A stretch of 6,772 bases of DNA from Spirochaetia bacterium. GTDB lineage: Bacteria; Spirochaetota; Leptospirae; Leptospirales; Leptonemataceae. The number at the start of each line of letters is the position of its first letter. Within the stretch, counting starts at the first letter, position 1. Below, piece by piece: positions 1 to 6,361 of this stretch. Under the pieces are notes generated by a model, which saw only the letters and a list, made by a program, of their open reading frames with translations, was not told the DNA's origin and did not search any database. Made by a program: the position numbers and the translations under genes. The stretch lies in contig JACPZR010000165.1 of the NCBI GenBank assembly GCA_016195395.1, positions 1-6,772 on the forward strand, in the 5' to 3' direction.

Positions 1-207
1 CTCAAGGCCCGTCTTGTCCGACAATTCCAAATCCACAAGAATCAGGTCCGGTGTCTCTTTCGAGAGCCGTTCCAGTCCGCGCGCGGCATCCGACGCCACT
101 TCACAGACGTATCCCATCATGCTGAACAGCCGGATCAGCTGCGCTGTGCGCTCATCGTCGGATTCAATGACGAGTACAGTTGTACCCGCGGTTTCTTCCA
201 TGCCCAT
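1..207 (-). CDS. Response-regulator receiver domain protein, 3' part outside window
   Basis: Only the first 69 residues are present; the gene runs off the left edge. They read as the first half of a CheY-like receiver. There is a beta1 strand ending in an acidic cluster (V13 I14 E15 S16 D17 D18 E19), then an amphipathic helix, and the beta3 strand LILVD59LEL followed by DKTG. D59 is the expected phosphoacceptor. Aligned to the usual 'VEDDE' pocket, E15 and D17 are kept, but S16 sits where the second metal-binding Asp (CheY Asp13 equivalent) is expected. This could weaken Mg2+ binding, though the alignment by eye could slip by one residue. The start is ATG 207, nine bases after the HDOD stop; an in-frame TAA at 216-214 rules out anything further upstream. 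ATG 201 (second Met) is an alternative. No strong Shine-Dalgarno is seen, so coupling to the HDOD gene is likely. Any output domain lies outside the window. Confidence 0.85.
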   Translation of the reverse strand, partial: MGMEETAGTTVLVIESDDERTAQLIRLFSMMGYVCEVASDAARGLERLSKETPDLILVDLELSDKTGLE

Positions 208-216
208 GCAGCGTTA

Positions 217-1047
217 CTAGATGCTCATCGCTTGGCGATAAAAGGGATGCTGTTTGAGCTTCTCGTAATAGGCCGGGTCGAACTTGTATGTGAAGTCCAC
301 GCCGCGGCCGTAATGGTCCACGATCTTCATTTCCTTTTCCATGGCGCCTTCAGAGATGTCGATGGACAGAAGTTTGGATGCGATGATATCAGAGAGTTCC
401 GTGACGCGCGTCAGGTCCGTCTGCTGCGCAACGCTGTCCAAGGGGAAGTCAAGGTTCTTGGCCACATTCTGCATGGCCTCCGGGAGGTTCCAGGTGGCAA
501 ACGCTTCCTGGGTCACGCTGTTGTGTGTGGTTTTGTACGCGCCCTGTTCCATCTTCATCAGGCCCCAGCCGTTCTTTTCGCACTGCTGGAGGATCAGTTC
601 GTAGTGCTCCGTTCTGTTGAGCGCAAGGATTGTCATACCGATCCTGTGCAGAAGCGCGGAAACAAATGACTCTTCAACAATATGGTGCAGCTCCAGAAAG
701 CGGGCCAGGTCTCCGGCCAGAAGAGCTGCTACCACAGGAAACTCATTCAGATAACGTTGATACGTCGGCCCCTTCAGGTGAGTTTTCAAATTCCGCGTGA
801 TCATCAGGATGACCAGGTTCTTGGAGGCCTTGATTCCAAGGAGTGTCACCGCATCTTTCAGGTTCTTGATCTTTCCGGAGCGACCGTAATAGGACGAGTT
901 AGCCACTTTCAAGAGTTCGGCGGAGATCCCTTTGTCCGGGGCAATGATGCCTTCAAAGTGCGTGCTGTCTGACGCCTGCACTCCGGGATCGAACCTCATA
1001 ATTTGGAGCGCCACAGTTGGCAGGACCGGCAATTGCGTAGATTTCAT
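217..1047 (-). CDS. HDOD-domain signalling protein
   Basis: This 276-residue protein is dominated by an HDOD domain, a degenerate HD-type helical fold found in bacterial signalling proteins and usually thought to bind partners rather than hydrolyse phosphodiesters. Family hallmarks are the opening LPVLPTVALQIM (6-17), the stretch ELLKVANSSYYGRSG (44-58) and DAVTLLGIKA (65-74). At the position of the HD dyad the protein reads ALLHRIG (131-137) instead of the typical ALLHDIG, so the metal-binding Asp is Arg here. The later conserved His is present (H175 in TTHNSV), before WNLPEAM. No signal peptide or membrane segment is seen, so it should be cytosolic. I chose ATG 1047 because the HDOD similarity begins at once and AGGAAGGG lies ten bases upstream (1065-1058). 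An in-frame ATG at 1119 would add 24 basic, low-complexity residues and swallow the intergenic repeat. The receiver gene follows after nine bases, suggesting a two-gene signalling unit; the exact partner is unknown. Confidence 0.9.
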   Translation of the reverse strand: MKSTQLPVLPTVALQIMRFDPGVQASDSTHFEGIIAPDKGISAELLKVANSSYYGRSGKIKNLKDAVTLLGIKASKNLVILMITRNLKTHLKGPTYQRYLNEFPVVAALLAGDLARFLELHHIVEESFVSALLHRIGMTILALNRTEHYELILQQCEKNGWGLMKMEQGAYKTTHNSVTQEAFATWNLPEAMQNVAKNLDFPLDSVAQQTDLTRVTELSDIIASKLLSIDISEGAMEKEMKIVDHYGRGVDFTYKFDPAYYEKLKQHPFYRQAMSI

Positions 1048-1107
1048 AACGTGAAGACCCTTCCTATTTTTTTTCCAACAACAAGCGAACCTGAACTTTC
1101 TGCCAAG

Positions 1108-1174
1108 TTTTTTCGTCAAAGCAGGCCGGCAAATGTTGTTTTTTAGGAATTTTTTTCGTCAACGTTGTCCGGCA
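1108..1174. repeat. Pair of imperfect 24-bp direct repeats upstream of the HDOD gene
   Basis: Two 24-bp copies lie at 1108-1131 and 1151-1174 and agree at 20 of 24 positions. Each has a perfectly shared 12-base half (ttttttcgtcaa) and a shared ccggca end, with the four differences confined to the six bases between. The period is 43 bp, about four helical turns, so both copies would face the same side of the DNA. Read towards the HDOD gene, each copy contains TTGACG followed by an A-tract. This resembles a -35 element plus a bendable A-tract, but I see no convincing -10 at 16-18 bp from either. The arrangement, about 60-130 bp ahead of the HDOD start, suits tandem operator sites or doubled promoter elements. 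A local duplication without function is also possible. Confidence 0.6.
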
Positions 1175-1204
1175 TGACACAGATGGGTTACTCCCAACGT
1201 GTTA

Positions 1205-1888
1205 TTACTGCTTTGCGGCCGGTGCCTTGAAGGGTCCAACGCTCTGTTTGAAGATCGTTTCAGCTGATATGCGCAACGGGACGGCGCCGTCTGGAACAAG
1301 AAAACGCACCGTTGTGTCGTATGTTTGTCCGGGTGCTAGCCACCTTGAGAACGCCTTGCAGTAGACTTCGTAGTAGTTCCATTCACAATCGCCGCCCAGT
1401 GTGTAAGCCATGGGACGTTGATCGGAATCCAGGAATATAGGATCTAGATTGTCCGGATCTGCCACCTGCACATGCATGATGACGGCCGATGTTTTCTGCA
1501 TTATTTCATCAACGTTATACTTTTCCGGATTCTTTTCATATCCGGCTTTGAATGCCCTGTCCGCGTGCAGGAGATAAGTGAAGTTACTCTGTGATATGGG
1601 GATGGCTTGAAATCGAAACGATCGGAACCGACTGTCTTTGTTTGTGATCCGGAGCGCTGCCTGAACCACGCGTTCGTTCAGCAGTAAGGAGCCGTTCTTG
1701 GATTCTTCCTGGACGCGCAGGACTTCCACAATCCAGCCTTGCTCCTCCGCCGCGTTGCCGGCTACGGTGTACTCGGCGCCAAGTTTCGCAAAGGCGGAGG
1801 ATGCAGCGCAGCCGGAAATGAGAGCCGCCAGCGGTGCGGCCAGAAGTGCGGTACGCCAGGAGAAGGGCAGCGTCAAGAGCGGATTCAT
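1205..1888 (-). CDS. Putative lipoprotein of unknown function
   Basis: This 227-residue protein has a type II (lipoprotein) signal peptide: a short N-terminus with R12, a hydrophobic run LLAAPLAALI and the lipobox I24-S25-G26-C27. C27 should be lipidated, leaving a mature protein of about 201 residues in the periplasm or outer membrane. The mature part is rich in alternating beta-type sequence: WIVEVLRVQ (52-60), VVQAALRITN (74-83), FRSFRFQAIPI (88-98) and YDTTVRFLVPD (190-200). It also has LAPGQTY before the last strands. This pattern recalls Ig-like or DUF4352-style secreted domains, but that is only a resemblance by eye. C168 and C177 could form a disulfide. I do not recognise the family. 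The start codon overlaps the stop of the 87-residue gene upstream as ATGA, with GGGG just before it, so translation is probably coupled. The C-terminal tail (KAPAAKQ) looks disordered. Confidence 0.8.
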   Translation of the reverse strand: MNPLLTLPFSWRTALLAAPLAALISGCAASSAFAKLGAEYTVAGNAAEEQGWIVEVLRVQEESKNGSLLLNERVVQAALRITNKDSRFRSFRFQAIPISQSNFTYLLHADRAFKAGYEKNPEKYNVDEIMQKTSAVIMHVQVADPDNLDPIFLDSDQRPMAYTLGGDCEWNYYEVYCKAFSRWLAPGQTYDTTVRFLVPDGAVPLRISAETIFKQSVGPFKAPAAKQ

Positions 1889-2148
1889 GATCCCCGGAAA
1901 ACGTGTTCCTTGAACTTCTTTAACAGCTCTTCTGATCCCGTGAAAAGGATTTCTATCTCATCCTTGTTCAGGTCATAGATTACGGGCGTTGTGAGAAATC
2001 GGGAAAATTCCTCTTTGCTCAGGGAATCGACTTGCTCGCGCAAAAACGAATACCAAGTGGCCAGCATGATCTTGAGATGGGACACTTCTTTGACTGGAAG
2101 CGAAATGGCTTTGTCGCTGTTCATTACCCGCAGAAATCCATACGGCAC
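1885..2148 (-). CDS. Small uncharacterised protein, 87 residues
   Basis: I do not recognise this protein. It is short and charged, and its middle and end look helical: VKEVSHLKIMLATWYSFLREQVDSL (19-43), then KEEFSRFL, and KDEIEILFTGSEELLKKFKEHVF near the C-terminus. There is no signal peptide and no membrane segment, so it is probably cytosolic. Its reality rests on position: it sits in the same direction between an outer-membrane protein gene (43 bp upstream) and a lipoprotein gene with which it shares an ATGA overlap, a typical operon arrangement. The start may be ATG 2148, with GGACGG a few bases upstream, or ATG 2124 (residue 9, MNSDKAISL), which has a weaker GCGGG upstream. The opposite-strand and other-frame readings here show no protein-like features. 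Confidence 0.65.
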   Translation of the reverse strand: MPYGFLRVMNSDKAISLPVKEVSHLKIMLATWYSFLREQVDSLSKEEFSRFLTTPVIYDLNKDEIEILFTGSEELLKKFKEHVFRGS

Positions 2149-2191
2149 CGTCCGCGCAAGTTAAATTCCAGGGGGGATTCAGAGACCAACG

Positions 2192-3076
2192 CTACAGTCG
2201 GAAGCCCACGGAGAGACTCAGTTCCCAAAGGCCTGCGGTGAAGACGACCTTGTCCCGTATCACGGAAACCTGCTGCGGACCAAAAACCGGGTCCACAACA
2301 ACTGCGTTGCCTGTGGCTGTGAGCACGGATGACACAGGCGCAATGGCGCCGTTGCGGAGCCTGTACCAAGTCCCGTCGGTCCCGTCCACGGTGCCTGAAA
2401 AGTTGTACGCCGAAAGATACGTTGTGGAAAGCCCCAGCCGGAGAAAACCGTACTCGCCGAGTCCATGCCGGATCCCTCCGCCCAAGCGAAGGACATTCCC
2501 TCCAGCCGCGATCTGTTTGGCGCTGGTTGTCCCGGTTTGGAAGCGCGTGGCAAAGACACCGCTCATGCGCCACTGCGGATCGGCCACAAATCCAAAGCCC
2601 ATCCCTGCTTCCCATTTCCAATCGCGTCCCAGCTGGCGCAGCTCACCCAGATAGCCGTATGTCAGCAGGAAAAAAGGAATTCGAAAGCGATACTTCACGG
2701 AGAACACGGCCAAGTCCGATCGGGTTTCGCGGATGGACATATCCGGCGATTGGTACTGACCCAGCGTGAGTCCAATAAACGAGTGTTCTCCCAGGACATC
2801 ACCAAAGCGGAAGGCCAGCTCAGAGCGGTAGTTATCCCGATAGCGTGGTCCCGTTGCAGTGCTCAAGACGTTGGGGGAGAGCGTAGTGCGGAACTTGCTC
2901 ATTCCGTCGTCGAACGAATCAGGCGCGCGGTACGAATAGCCGGTGGTAACGTCCATTTCAAACGGTACGGCAGACAGCGGGTGCGAGATCCCAAGAAACG
3001 CTGCGCTTGCGCCTATGATCGCACAGAAGACCATGCGCGGTCGCATCGAGATTGAGGTAAGAAAACCAATTGACAT
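2192..3076 (-). CDS. Predicted outer-membrane beta-barrel protein
   Basis: This 294-residue protein has an N-terminal export signal with basic residues R12 and R14, a hydrophobic stretch VFCAIIGASAAFLGI (16-30), and a probable signal-peptidase I site after PLSA (33-36). The rest looks like a transmembrane beta-barrel: repeated short amphipathic strands with aromatic girdle residues, e.g. SELAFRFGDV, HSFIGLTLGQYQ, LAVFSVKYRFRI, KWEAGMGFGFV, GFLRLGLSTTYLSAYNF and a final LWELSLSVGFRL. It also has Gly/Asp/Arg-rich turns and almost no cysteine after the signal. The family cannot be named by eye. A longer loop (about 222-262) may be extracellular. ATG 3076 has AAGGAG upstream at a wide 13-base spacing. 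ATG 3046 (MRPRMVF) would give a more typical signal-peptide length but has no Shine-Dalgarno. It is the likely first gene of an envelope operon with the 87-aa protein and the lipoprotein. Confidence 0.75.
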   Translation of the reverse strand: MSIGFLTSISMRPRMVFCAIIGASAAFLGISHPLSAVPFEMDVTTGYSYRAPDSFDDGMSKFRTTLSPNVLSTATGPRYRDNYRSELAFRFGDVLGEHSFIGLTLGQYQSPDMSIRETRSDLAVFSVKYRFRIPFFLLTYGYLGELRQLGRDWKWEAGMGFGFVADPQWRMSGVFATRFQTGTTSAKQIAAGGNVLRLGGGIRHGLGEYGFLRLGLSTTYLSAYNFSGTVDGTDGTWYRLRNGAIAPVSSVLTATGNAVVVDPVFGPQQVSVIRDKVVFTAGLWELSLSVGFRL

Positions 3077-3084
3077 TGCGGTCT

Positions 3085-3095
3085 GGAGGCTCCTT
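3085..3095. promoter_or_regulatory. Shared palindromic Shine-Dalgarno between divergent genes
   Basis: The 9-mer ggaggctcc (3085-3093) is a near-perfect inverted repeat, so each strand reads GGAG at its 5' side. On the plus strand GGAGG (3085-3089) lies 14 bases before the GTG of the transporter-Psd gene. On the minus strand AAGGAG (3095-3090) lies 13 bases before the ATG of the outer-membrane protein gene. Both spacings are longer than ideal. No other Shine-Dalgarno is seen for either gene, so the two divergent starts seem to use the same few bases. Confidence 0.5.
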
Positions 3096-3103
3096 CCCGG
3101 CGC

Positions 3104-5119
3104 GTGACTCTCTTTCAGCTCCGCGACGATTTGGTACTGCCCTTTGTGGGACTGCTTTTGGCCGGCGGGCTCTTCCTGACCATTAAATTAGGTTTTTTTC
3201 AGATCCGACACCTGCTTCTCTCCATTAAGATACTGACGGGCGCGCTCGACTGGAAAGGGGCCAAGGGAAAGATCGTTCCGTTCCAAGCGTTTACCGCGGG
3301 TTCGGGGAGCACGATTGTAGTGGGGGCCGTTCTTGGGACGGTGATGGCCTATGCGATGGCTGGTCCCGGCATTCTTCCGTTCATCTGGTTCTCCTTCATC
3401 CCCGCTGCTGCCATCCAGTTCTGTTCGGCGTCGTTTTCAGTCCGATTCCGACGCAAGCTCCCCGGCGGCCGGCTCCTCTGCGGTGTATCTGTCTACACAG
3501 AGGCCGGCCTGAAAGCCAACTGGCTGGCCCTTGTGCACGCGGGGCTCTTCTTTGTTGTGTCGCTCGCGATGGGGGCTGCGCTTCCAAACGTGGTGCTCCA
3601 TCATGTGGCCTCTGCCGGCGGTCTCCAAGTCTCCGCGTTCACACTTTCGATTACGCTCGGCATCGCTCTTGCATTTCTCATGATCGGCGGCATCCGAAGG
3701 ATCGGCTGGGCGTCCGGGTATCTGGTTGTTCTGGGTGTGATCGCTGCGGCTGTGGGAACATTCTTTCTCATCAGCGACCTCAAGGCGAAAGCAAGCGACC
3801 TTCCTTCTTCCGGGTTTTTTGCGACAGTGTTTCAGGGCGCGGCTGATCTTCTGACTCCAAAACCGGGCGTCCGGCTGGCAGGTTTCTTTCCGCTGCTCGG
3901 CGGACTCGCTGCGTTTCTTGCGCTCACAGAAACCGGGAGCGGAAAGAGCGCAGCCATCGCAGGCACTGTCCGGACCGACTTTCCGGCCAAGCAGGGACTC
4001 GCAGCGGTGGGAGCGCCGCTCTTTCAAAGCTTCGTCGTTTCCACGCTGACGATTTACGTCCTTCATCTGGCCGCTGCTGCCTCTGTGCCGGACATTTCTG
4101 TCTTTGCCTTTGGTCTCTCCCGCGGCGCGGCGTACCTGCTGGGCGCTGTGCTTCTTCTTTCTGTGGCGGGGCTTGCCGGTTGGATCTTCTCCGGTTACCA
4201 GACGGCTCTCTACGCAGGTGGACGCCAGCTGGGGATTGCGTTTGAGATCGTCTTCCTGGCTGCGCTCTTTGCCGCCGGTTATGCAGTGCGGACATCTCCG
4301 GACGTCGGCCCTGTGATTCTTGCCATAGGCATAACCTGGATCAGTTCTGTGCGTCTGCCGCGTTTCATCCGTGTTCCCGTCCTTCTTGCCTTTGCGAAGT
4401 TTTACAAGATCGACCTTGACGAAGCAGAGATGAAACTGGCGGAATATCCGTCCCTGAACCGATTCTTTACCCGCGCCCTCAAGGCCGGCGTCCGCGTGAT
4501 CGACGAGGGCCGGACTACCATCGTTTCACCGGTGGATGCGCGCGTCTCCCAGTTTGGTCCCGTTCACGGCGGCCGTATGATCCAGGCCAAGGGGATTGAT
4601 TACACAGTCGCTGACCTTCTTGAGAACTCCGAGCACGTGAGCCGCTTTGACCGCGGGCACTACATGGTCATGTATCTCAGCCCGCAGGATTATCACCGCA
4701 TCCACAGTCCGTTTACGGGTGAAGTGATCGGGTACTCGTATTCTCCGGGAGCGTTATTCGCAGTGAACAACATTGCCGTCAACGGACTGGCGGGTCTCTT
4801 TCCCAAGAATGAACGTCTTACCACATATCTGCGCACGCCGCACGGCCTCATCGGTGTGGTGAAGGTGGGCGCAACAAACGTCGGGAAGATCGTGGTCACC
4901 TACGACACAGTGAAAACAAACCGCTGGATCCGCCGCGCCGATCATCACACATACGCGAACCCTATTCCAATGGAAAAAGGCGCGGAATTGGGTCGCTTTG
5001 AGATGGGAAGCACCGTAATTCTTCTTTTTGAAAACAACACCGTCAAGATCGACTCGTCCATTGTGGAACAGACGAAGGTCCGCTTTGGGCAGGCTGTGGC
5101 CTCTTTCATAAAACACTGA
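3104..5119 (+). CDS. Fusion: AGCS-family symporter-like membrane domain + phosphatidylserine decarboxylase
   Basis: One unbroken 671-residue frame joins two families. Residues about 10-415 form a polytopic membrane domain with roughly ten or eleven helices. It matches the alanine/glycine:cation symporter (AGCS) family: LTIKLGFFQIRH (25-36), VPFQAFTAG (58-66), AGPGI (86-90), GGIRRIG (195-201) and ETGSG...TDFPAKQGL (276-299). Residues about 429-669 are a phosphatidylserine decarboxylase, which makes phosphatidylethanolamine and CO2 at the cytoplasmic membrane face. They carry FYKID (433-437), YPSLNRFFTRALK (448-460), SPVD with D478, YLSPQDYHRIHSP with H531 and H534, NERL (569-572) and the self-cleavage site G635/S636 in MGST, where S636 would become the pyruvoyl group. 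The Asp-His-Ser set matches E. coli Asp90, His147 and Ser254. An ordinary Psd is about 290-320 residues with a short membrane anchor; here a whole transporter takes that place. The GTG start is the only good one; an in-frame TGA lies at 3071. No internal ATG lies between the two domains (first is M443, inside Psd), so separate translation of Psd is unlikely. Confidence 0.9.
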   Translation: MTLFQLRDDLVLPFVGLLLAGGLFLTIKLGFFQIRHLLLSIKILTGALDWKGAKGKIVPFQAFTAGSGSTIVVGAVLGTVMAYAMAGPGILPFIWFSFIPAAAIQFCSASFSVRFRRKLPGGRLLCGVSVYTEAGLKANWLALVHAGLFFVVSLAMGAALPNVVLHHVASAGGLQVSAFTLSITLGIALAFLMIGGIRRIGWASGYLVVLGVIAAAVGTFFLISDLKAKASDLPSSGFFATVFQGAADLLTPKPGVRLAGFFPLLGGLAAFLALTETGSGKSAAIAGTVRTDFPAKQGLAAVGAPLFQSFVVSTLTIYVLHLAAAASVPDISVFAFGLSRGAAYLLGAVLLLSVAGLAGWIFSGYQTALYAGGRQLGIAFEIVFLAALFAAGYAVRTSPDVGPVILAIGITWISSVRLPRFIRVPVLLAFAKFYKIDLDEAEMKLAEYPSLNRFFTRALKAGVRVIDEGRTTIVSPVDARVSQFGPVHGGRMIQAKGIDYTVADLLENSEHVSRFDRGHYMVMYLSPQDYHRIHSPFTGEVIGYSYSPGALFAVNNIAVNGLAGLFPKNERLTTYLRTPHGLIGVVKVGATNVGKIVVTYDTVKTNRWIRRADHHTYANPIPMEKGAELGRFEMGSTVILLFENNTVKIDSSIVEQTKVRFGQAVASFIKH

Positions 5120-5171
5120 GAGCCCCAGTTGCCGCGCAGCCACTGATACGCAGAATCACTCTCATTTTTTT
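5117..5171 (+). terminator. Possible weak terminator after the transporter-Psd gene
   Basis: TGAGAG (5117-5122, containing the stop codon) can pair with CTCTCA (5159-5164), directly followed by seven T (5165-5171). The stem is only six pairs and encloses a loop of about 36 bases. Inside it only GCG/CGC (about 5134-5150) could pair further. The T-run after the second arm is the main argument. It may be a weak intrinsic terminator separating Psd from the pnt operon, or chance. Confidence 0.25.
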
Positions 5172-5212
5172 GCTTGATTGCGGTCCCAACCTTCATTTCG
5201 GTAGTCTACCCA

Positions 5213-6358
5213 ATGAAAATCGCTGTACCCAAGGAATTTCGAAACGAAGAGACTCGCGTTGCTCTGATCCCGGAAGTGGTGGCTAAGCTCATTAAGTTGG
5301 GTTACACCGTGGACGTGGAGAGGGGCGCCGGCGTCGCGGCTTCTTTTCTCGATGAAGATTACGTGAAAGCCGGGGCCACCATTGTGGACTCCGCAGCGTC
5401 GCTCTATGCAGGCGCGGATATTCTCGTCAAAGTTCAGAAGCCTGACACGCATCCCTCCGGAAAGCACGAACTGGAAATGATGAAGAAGGGCGGCCTCTAT
5501 GTGGGTTTCTTCTATCCGCTGAGCGCTCCTGACATGGCCAAGAAAGCGGCAGCGTTGGGAGTAGGCGTGTTTGCGATGGACGCCATCCCGCGCATAACGA
5601 AAGCGCAGCGCATGGATGCGTTATCATCTCAGACCAACCTGGCCGGCTATCGCGCTGTGTTGTATGCAGCAAGTTCCATGGGGAAGATTTTCCCATTGAT
5701 GATGACGGCTGCGGGGACTATTTCACCGGCCAAAGTCGTGATCATTGGGGCGGGTGTTGCGGGCCTCCAGGCCATTGCCACCGCGCGTCGTCTGGGCGCT
5801 ATCGTGGAAGTATCAGATGTGCGGCCCGCTGTAAAAGAGCAGGTAGAAAGCCTGGGCGGAAAATACATCGAAGTGCCCGGTTCTGAAAGCTTGGAAGGAG
5901 AGGGCGGGTACGCAAAGCAGGCCTCCGCCGAATTTCTCCAGAAGCAGCAGGATCTTCTGCGCAAACACATCCTTCAGGCCGACGCGGTGATCACCACCGC
6001 TCTCGTCCCGGGCGCCAAGGCTCCTGTGCTTGTGAAAGCGGACGTTGTAGAGGCCATGAAGCCGGGCGCTGTGATCGTGGATATGGCCGCAGAACAGGGC
6101 GGCAACTGCGAGCTCACAGAGCCCGGAAAGACCGTTGTGAAGCACGGCGTGACGATCGTGGGAGACACCAATATCCCGGCGCGGGTCGCCGTGCACGCAA
6201 GCCAGGTATACGCGCGCAATATTCTCAGTTTGATCGAGTATCTGACGTCTGACGGAAAACTGAATTTGGATCCGGCGGACGATATCGTGAAGGGCGCTCT
6301 CATTGTGAACAACGGCGAGGTTGTACACGAGGGAACCCGTAAACTCATCGGTGGTTAA
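5213..6358 (+). CDS. pntAA: NAD(P) transhydrogenase subunit alpha part 1 (NAD(H)-binding domain I)
   Basis: This is the cytosolic, NAD(H)-binding subunit of proton-translocating transhydrogenase, which transfers hydride between NAD(H) and NADP(H) using the proton gradient. The 381 residues are the usual length of the separate alpha-1 subunit. It opens with MKIAVPKEFRNEETRVALIPE. The catalytic-loop residues known from Rhodospirillum rubrum domain I are all kept at the same numbers (R127, Q132, D135, S138 in IPRITKAQRMDALSS). The Rossmann motif GAGVAG is at 179-184, with D202 at the end of the next strand to hold the NAD ribose. KEQVESLGGK (208-217), GGYAK (231-235), GGNC (296-299) and DTNIPARVA (318-326) are typical. 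I chose ATG 5213; a TTG at 5174 would add 13 residues not expected in the family. No strong Shine-Dalgarno is seen. The 93-bp gap before it suggests its own promoter, but none is clear. pntAB follows after three bases. Confidence 0.97.
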   Translation: MKIAVPKEFRNEETRVALIPEVVAKLIKLGYTVDVERGAGVAASFLDEDYVKAGATIVDSAASLYAGADILVKVQKPDTHPSGKHELEMMKKGGLYVGFFYPLSAPDMAKKAAALGVGVFAMDAIPRITKAQRMDALSSQTNLAGYRAVLYAASSMGKIFPLMMTAAGTISPAKVVIIGAGVAGLQAIATARRLGAIVEVSDVRPAVKEQVESLGGKYIEVPGSESLEGEGGYAKQASAEFLQKQQDLLRKHILQADAVITTALVPGAKAPVLVKADVVEAMKPGAVIVDMAAEQGGNCELTEPGKTVVKHGVTIVGDTNIPARVAVHASQVYARNILSLIEYLTSDGKLNLDPADDIVKGALIVNNGEVVHEGTRKLIGG

Positions 6359-6361
6359 CGT

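Noticed and set aside
1088..1104. Sigma-54-like TTGGCA...TTC upstream of the HDOD gene (minus strand)
   Set aside because: The GC of the -12 element is missing at the required spacing from the GG of the -24 element.
1048..1119. N-terminal extension of the HDOD protein by 24 residues from ATG 1119
   Set aside because: The extra residues are basic and low in complexity. The extension would cover one of the direct repeats, and ATG 1047 has a better Shine-Dalgarno and lies right before the conserved domain.
1176..1201. Hairpin just after the lipoprotein stop (ACAC/GTGT with TGGG/CCCA, minus strand)
   Set aside because: The arms are only four pairs each with an internal loop, and no T-run follows in the direction of transcription, so it is not a convincing terminator.
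2124..2621. Minus-strand open frame (165 codons) overlapping the outer-membrane protein gene in another frame
   Set aside because: Its product is Arg/Cys-rich and composition-driven; the barrel reading with a signal peptide is far better.
2465..3055. Plus-strand open frame (196 codons) opposite the outer-membrane protein gene
   Set aside because: It has no start signal or domain, and its composition is typical of the complement of a real gene.
3070..3098. Perfect TTGACA (3070-3075) as a -35 box for the transporter-Psd gene
   Set aside because: The bases 16-18 bp downstream are C-rich (CTTCCC) with no -10 likeness, and transcription would start almost at the GTG.
3437..4066. Long open frame on the minus strand (209 codons) inside the transporter-Psd gene
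   Set aside because: Its product is highly charged and Arg/Lys/Glu-rich with no domain, and it lies antisense to a well-supported membrane protein.
5174..5212. TTG start extending PntAA by 13 residues
   Set aside because: The family begins at the MKIAVPKE motif encoded from 5213, and the extension has no Shine-Dalgarno.
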